A stretch of 43,423 nt of DNA from JADFMN01 sp964529975 (lineage in GTDB: Bacteria > Armatimonadota > Fimbriimonadia > Fimbriimonadales > Fimbriimonadaceae). The DNA lies in NCBI GenBank assembly GCA_964529975.1, contig CAZGXW010000017.1, positions 1 to 43,423 on the forward strand, given 5' to 3'. A program made the translations under genes and the position numbers. Shown in pieces: positions 39,478 to 43,423 of the stretch. Every line of letters begins with the position of its first letter. Position 1 is the first letter of the stretch. The notes beneath the pieces are model-generated. The model saw only the letters and a list, made by a program, of their open reading frames with translations. It was not told the DNA's origin and searched no databases.

Positions 39478-40845
39478 CTACTCTGTGACGAGCCAACGTG
39501 TCTGGTCGACCGAGACGGTCCAAGGCCAGACCATGATCGGCCCGGTCCGGAAGAAACTGACCTTTGCCTTGATCTCAGAGTCTTCGTTGACGTAGAGGAT
39601 CGGGAACTGCGTTACACCGGACACCATCGAGTCGGCTCGCGTCGCAGGTGCGGTCTTAATGAGATCGTACTCATCGGTGAACCAGTTGTACAGGTATAGC
39701 CTGACTTGTAGTCCCGTGGTATTGACCTTCGAGTCCACATCGAATCGAATTCCCGCAGGCGATAGCGTCGGTGAGAACGCCAAGACTTCAAGTTCTGCCG
39801 GTGACACCCCTGCCGGCGCGACTCCAGCCCTAGCCGTCATGTAAACGCCGTTGTTGAAGTGCAACGCCGAAAGGCTTCCGCCTGTGTGAGTTCCGTGCAG
39901 CCATGCGAACGAGATCGGTGTCAAGAACGACGACGCCCCGCTGGTGACCTCGGTCTTGTTATAGAAGACTGCTGCACCAGGGATCTCGAATTGGTCCGCT
40001 TCGGTCTCGTCATACACCCCGTCTGGCTCTATGTCGAAGTAAAACAGGTCCTCGCTGTCTCCGATCTGCGGGCCGTTGTCACAGAAACAGTTCCACTCAG
40101 TTGCCGAGAAGGCTCCCTCACCGTTCTCAACCGGAGTCTGGGGGTGGCGGAATTGCTGCGCCAGGTATACGCCTTCTTGATCCATCACCATGAACGGGCT
40201 TAGGCTGAAGTCGATCGTGACTTCAAATGCGTCCCAGGGTGGGGCACCGTGTGGCGGAAACTGAGAACGCTCGAGATAGAAACCAACGTCGAACATCTCC
40301 TGGGTGAACGCCATAACGCCTGGGCCGAGGCCAGGCGTGAAAACCTTGTATGCACGCCACCTGACCAGGAACTTGCCCGTTCTTCCGACCGTGTCCAGAT
40401 ACACACCGAACTTCACTATCTTCCAAGGTTTTCCGACCGTGGCACTTGTGAAGATCATGTCGTCTATCGCGCTGTTGACGGTCTCGCCCACGATGACGCC
40501 AACATTCGGATTGCCTGGAACATCGTTCTGGAACACGGACTGGTTGAAGCCGACAGGTGAGAATGTGGACTTGGGAAACATGCCGCCCATGCCTGCGAAC
40601 GGCCCGTGCATGTCCTCCTGAGACCGTTTTGCCACAGGAGCAACGACCTTTGCACGCATTGGCGTGATCGTGATCGGAAGTTCGAGTCCGCGAACCTCCG
40701 TCCAACTGCCATCGGGATTCCGCGTCTTCATGTACGCGAGTTCGGCGGTCGCTTCGATCGGGCCCCAAGTCTTGCTGCCCTTTTGGGCGAACGCGAACGG
40801 GACTGCGAGGGCAAATATAAGAATGAACGCGGTGAGTCGTCTCAT
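39478..40845 (-). CDS. exported protein of unknown function
   Basis: 455 residues from ATG at 40845, with signal peptide RLTAFILIFALAVPFAFA. The mature protein is beta-rich with few cysteines (WNCFCDNG), and has a stretch ADQFEIPGAAVFYNKTEVT-SGASSFLTPISFAW and a Gly/Pro-rich loop (KVFTPGLGPGVMAFTQ). The C-terminal third (RFDVDSKVNTTGLQVRLYLY, ending TVSVDQTRWLVTE) is also strands, resembling PEP-CTERM-free surface proteins of the same phylum. I know no family. It is a single gene ending in a good hairpin terminator. Confidence 0.65.
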   Translation of the reverse strand: MRRLTAFILIFALAVPFAFAQKGSKTWGPIEATAELAYMKTRNPDGSWTEVRGLELPITITPMRAKVVAPVAKRSQEDMHGPFAGMGGMFPKSTFSPVGFNQSVFQNDVPGNPNVGVIVGETVNSAIDDMIFTSATVGKPWKIVKFGVYLDTVGRTGKFLVRWRAYKVFTPGLGPGVMAFTQEMFDVGFYLERSQFPPHGAPPWDAFEVTIDFSLSPFMVMDQEGVYLAQQFRHPQTPVENGEGAFSATEWNCFCDNGPQIGDSEDLFYFDIEPDGVYDETEADQFEIPGAAVFYNKTEVTSGASSFLTPISFAWLHGTHTGGSLSALHFNNGVYMTARAGVAPAGVSPAELEVLAFSPTLSPAGIRFDVDSKVNTTGLQVRLYLYNWFTDEYDLIKTAPATRADSMVSGVTQFPILYVNEDSEIKAKVSFFRTGPIMVWPWTVSVDQTRWLVTE

Positions 40846-40990
40846 GGCCGGGCCCCAGACTAACTGGATTGTAACAGCAAAACTGCGGGGCGTGGCACCC
40901 TATCTGTCCGAAGGCGCCAAAGCCCGCAACTTTACAGGTTGGACTCCCTGAGGGGCATGCGTGTTCCAGCCCACCTGGGCTTAAAGCGAC

Positions 40991-41549
40991 GACGGCGCCG
41001 TTCTGCGGAAGTACGACGCCGTCAATCTTGTTCGACCGTCCCCGACCGACCGAAGTCGGCCGAGGCGATCGAATCCTGGTTGATCTGTCTAGCCTGCGCT
41101 CCCTTCCCGAAGGAAGGCCGCTTAGCCCAACGATATTCAATCAGGCTCGACCCGCCGCTCTTGACATTTGGGCCGGCTTGCCCTTGCGGGCTTCCGACAC
41201 TTGGCCGATTGCGAGCCACGTCCCAGGCGTAACGCCTTTTGAGGGGCGTCCGCGGAACCGGAATCAGACCGAAGTCTTCGTCCAGCGTGGCTGCCTCGCT
41301 CCGTCCCTTGCGGGACTCGGCGCGGCTTCCGCAACCTGCCGCCAAAAGCGGCGAACCGAGATTGCGAGCGCTCTGTTCCAAGACGGGCTGTTCTCGGAAC
41401 TTTGCTCGACCGGCCAGTGCCCTTTCGACCGATCGAACCGCTCTCTCGCAAAACCACCGTGAACGGTCGGTTCGTCGTGTCTGCGCTCTTTCCCGAAGGT
41501 CCGCGCGCCTACCGCGATGTCCCGCTCTCGGCGGAGCAACCGCTTTATA
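40991..41549 (-). ncRNA. candidate structured RNA, identity unknown
   Basis: The 878-bp space 40846-41723 has no gene I can support: open frames in it are of the length expected by chance at this GC, lack ribosome sites and read as non-protein. Between 41046 and 41316 the minus strand has hairpins capped by C(UUCG)G (41046-41059, 41102-41117, 41266-41277) and by GCAA (41180-41191, 41303-41316); further stems are at 41225-41237, 41338-41352 and 41522-41534, plus a 7-bp pairing of 41434-41440 with 41468-41474. Loops of these types are stable only in minus-strand RNA. The 3' end may be the GACGGCG/CGCCGTC stem at 40991-41023. A TATAAA (41549-41544) could be its -10 box. I find no RNase P, tmRNA, SRP or 6S signature. 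The ends are rough. Confidence 0.45.
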
Positions 41550-41723
41550 GAGTCCTGTCTTTCTCGTCCCGGGGGATGCCCACCGTTTCTCGTCTGACTG
41601 CCTCGTCGGCTACTGTCAAGACTGTACATCCGGGGCGAAAAAAGTGGTGCGGCGTAATCGATTTCTTTTCCCCACAGTTGTCCACCGCAAGATTGCTGGG
41701 ATTGGGTAGGTAGATTGTGGGCG

Positions 41724-43423
41724 ATGGCTCGCGGGTTCGTTCTTGGATTGATCGCTCTCCTTTGCGCAGGGGTGCAGGCGCAGTACCCGTACGTCATCGA
41801 TTCGTTCGAGACGAAGATCCGCCTTAACACTGACGCGACGATCGAGGTGAGCGAGACGATCGACGTGACGTTCAACGAATCGAGGCGCGGGATATTCCGA
41901 ACGATCCCGGTCGTTTATGACGCCGGGCAAGGCAAGCGCCGGGCGATCCAACTGAAGGTGACCGGAGTCGTCGACGGCAACGGCAACGCGCACACGACCA
42001 AGATCACCCGCGAGGGGGACTACCTGAAGATCAGGATCGGGGATGCGGACGTGTTCCTCGATCCGGGCTCGCGCGTACGCTACGTGATCCTCTACACCGT
42101 GTTCGGAGCCCTGAACTGGCACGAAAAAGGCGACTGGGAACCTTCGACCGAGCTGTACTGGAACGTCACCGGCGACGAGTGGGACGCGCCGGTTTTGTCC
42201 ACAAAGTTTTCCGTGGCTTTTCCACCAACGCAAGGGAGGGTGCGAGGGCGAGTCTTTGCGGGGGCCTATGGTTCGCGAGACTTCGTCGAGTTGACGGAGC
42301 CAGGGTCTTACGCCGCTGAGAACCCGGCGCGCACGGCGATCGACCTCGACAGTGACAGTTTCGAAGGGAGGCGTCTGGAGGCACTAAGCCCGTACCAGGG
42401 CATGACGCTCGTTTTGGGCGTGCCACAAGAATCGGTCCCGAAGCCGGAGTGGTACGTCGAACTCTGGCGGCGGTTGAGCGAGTACTTGGCGCTGTTCACG
42501 CCGCTCGTGGTAGCCGCCGTCATGTTCCCTATCTGGTGGCGGAACGGTCGCGACAAGCGCGACGGGCCGGTGACGGTACGGTTCGAGCCTCCGACGGACC
42601 TGCCGGGGGCGGAGGCGGGGACGATGCTGGATGAGCGGGTCGACCAGCGCGATATCGCCGCCGGGATCATGAGCCTTTGTGTGAAGGGCTACTTGACGGT
42701 CGAGGTGATCCAGGACGAGGGACTCTTCAAGAAGCGCGAGTACACGCTGAAGTTTACGGAGCGCAAGGACCTGACTGGCCTCAGCGACTTCGAACTGACT
42801 CTATACCAGGAGTTGGCGGGGTGTGGGACCGAAGTGACAGCCGACGACTTGCGGACCCATGTCGGGCCGCGGGCGCAATTGCTTAGGGACGCGATCTACA
42901 ACGACTTTGTGCAGAGGCACCTCTACTACCAGAACCCGAACACGGTGCGAGGCACCGCTAGTTGTCTTGGAGTCGTGCTGTGCGCGGTCGTGGCCTTCGT
43001 GCTGATGAAGGTCTCTCTGGTCAGCGAAGTCTGGGTCGCGGTACTCGGCGGAGGGCTCGGGCTGATCCCTGCGATCATGATTGGGCAGCAAATGCCTCGC
43101 CGGACTCCTCACGGAGACGAGGTTCGGCGCGAGACGCTGGGCTTTTACGAGATGATGCGGCACCGTGAGAACTACATGAAGTGGGTAGTGGACAAGCAGC
43201 CGGACGGGTTGAAGTACGAGGAGTACCTTCCGTACGCCGTGGCGTTCGACCTGATCGAGCAGTGGAACGACGCGTTCAAAGACATCGTTCGGGAAGCGCC
43301 TCGCTGGTACCACGATCCTTACGGCGGCGTGTTCTACGCACACGTGTTTGCGCATGATCTGCGTTCGATGACCTCCGACTTTGGTTCGGCGGCCACGACA
43401 CCGCCTCGGTCTTCGGGCGCGTC
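41724..43423 (+). CDS. DUF2207-family membrane protein (3' partial)
   Basis: 566 residues are visible from ATG at 41724 and the frame is open at the window end. A signal peptide (GFVLGLIALLCAGVQA) is followed by the DUF2207 domain: YVIDSFETKIRLNTDATIEV-SETIDVTFNESRRGIFRTIP, then NWHEKGDWEPSTELYWNVTGDEWDAP. A first membrane segment (LFTPLVVAAVMFPIWW) lies near 255, a cytoplasmic region with VRFEPPTDLPGAEAGTMLDE follows, then two membrane segments near 415-450 (CLGVVLCAVVAFVLM; VAVLGGGLGLIPAIMI). Family members are found in many bacteria; function unknown. The tail before the window end turns low-complexity (SAATTPPRSSGA). Confidence 0.85.
   Translation, partial: MARGFVLGLIALLCAGVQAQYPYVIDSFETKIRLNTDATIEVSETIDVTFNESRRGIFRTIPVVYDAGQGKRRAIQLKVTGVVDGNGNAHTTKITREGDYLKIRIGDADVFLDPGSRVRYVILYTVFGALNWHEKGDWEPSTELYWNVTGDEWDAPVLSTKFSVAFPPTQGRVRGRVFAGAYGSRDFVELTEPGSYAAENPARTAIDLDSDSFEGRRLEALSPYQGMTLVLGVPQESVPKPEWYVELWRRLSEYLALFTPLVVAAVMFPIWWRNGRDKRDGPVTVRFEPPTDLPGAEAGTMLDERVDQRDIAAGIMSLCVKGYLTVEVIQDEGLFKKREYTLKFTERKDLTGLSDFELTLYQELAGCGTEVTADDLRTHVGPRAQLLRDAIYNDFVQRHLYYQNPNTVRGTASCLGVVLCAVVAFVLMKVSLVSEVWVAVLGGGLGLIPAIMIGQQMPRRTPHGDEVRRETLGFYEMMRHRENYMKWVVDKQPDGLKYEEYLPYAVAFDLIEQWNDAFKDIVREAPRWYHDPYGGVFYAHVFAHDLRSMTSDFGSAATTPPRSSGA

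Noticed and set aside
41028..41462. Open frame of 144 codons in the gene-free region (and minus-strand frames at 41022-41381 and 41264-41875)
   Set aside because: No ribosome site, no recognisable motif, overlapping frames on both strands, and the sequence is dominated by hairpins; such lengths arise by chance at this GC.
41672..41688. DnaA box or replication origin near CCACAGTTGTCCACC
   Set aside because: Only one imperfect match to TTATCCACA, no cluster, and no dnaA or dnaN nearby.
40846..41723. RNase P RNA, tmRNA, SRP RNA or 6S RNA
   Set aside because: The conserved blocks (GAGGAAAGTC and GGTAAGAG for RNase P, tRNA-like ends for tmRNA, GGAAGGAAGCAG for SRP) were looked for on both strands and not found.

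Overview
The window is about 43.4 kb of roughly 60% GC bacterial chromosome, densely coding, with many GTG starts and almost no mobile-element content. There is no rRNA, tRNA, transposase or CRISPR array. The mix (flagellar cap FliD beside an HDOD protein and a CheW protein, GH127 and Tat-exported GH116 glycosidases, many exported proteins without close known families, a der-grpE-glmM-coaX block and two queuosine genes) fits a free-living Gram-negative bacterium. My best guess is a member of the Armatimonadota (Fimbriimonas-like); this is inference from gene content only. An exact 100-N run at 2285-2384 shows a draft scaffold or metagenome bin.

Layout. 1-3.9 kb: tail of an HTH protein, a TTHB210-like exported protein, a DinB-like protein, a phytanoyl-CoA dioxygenase cut by the gap, and two small exported proteins. 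4-7.9 kb: GH127-type glycosidase divergent from a sugar-binding lipoprotein. 7.9-12.4 kb: minus-strand exported proteins, two of them sharing an EPCC motif. 12.7-13.9 kb: zinc-ribbon protein and PqqB-like hydrolase. 14.2-17.5 kb: a lone sugar ABC permease, set among intergenic palindromes, and a large exported STN-like protein. 17.6-23.8 kb: gluQ, a cupin, GH116 and a NatA/NatB-type ABC exporter. 23.8-27.4 kb: cheW-HDOD-fliD. 27.5-32.7 kb: HAD phosphatase, then an exported Ig-like protein, a PorV/FadL-like barrel, an apparently inactive caspase-like protein and a helix-hairpin-helix protein. 32.7-36.8 kb: der-grpE-glmM-coaX on the minus strand. 36.9-39.4 kb: tgt, an alkyltransferase-like protein and an amidohydrolase. 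39.5-40.8 kb: an exported protein. 40.85-41.72 kb: a gene-free, hairpin-rich stretch. From 41.72 kb: a DUF2207 membrane protein cut by the window end.

What stands out. (1) The gene-free 40.99-41.55 kb region carries three C(UUCG)G and two GCAA tetraloop hairpins, all oriented for the minus strand, and may encode a structured RNA that I cannot identify. (2) The tRNA-guanine transglycosylase lacks all three zinc-binding cysteines but keeps its catalytic aspartates, while gluQ in the same window implies queuosine is made. (3) The exported caspase-like protein has lost the catalytic His and Cys and is translationally coupled to an outer-membrane barrel gene. (4) Four convergent gene pairs overlap by exactly 4 bp through interlocked stop codons. 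(5) Several genes have perfect inverted repeats abutting their start codon and no clear Shine-Dalgarno sequence.
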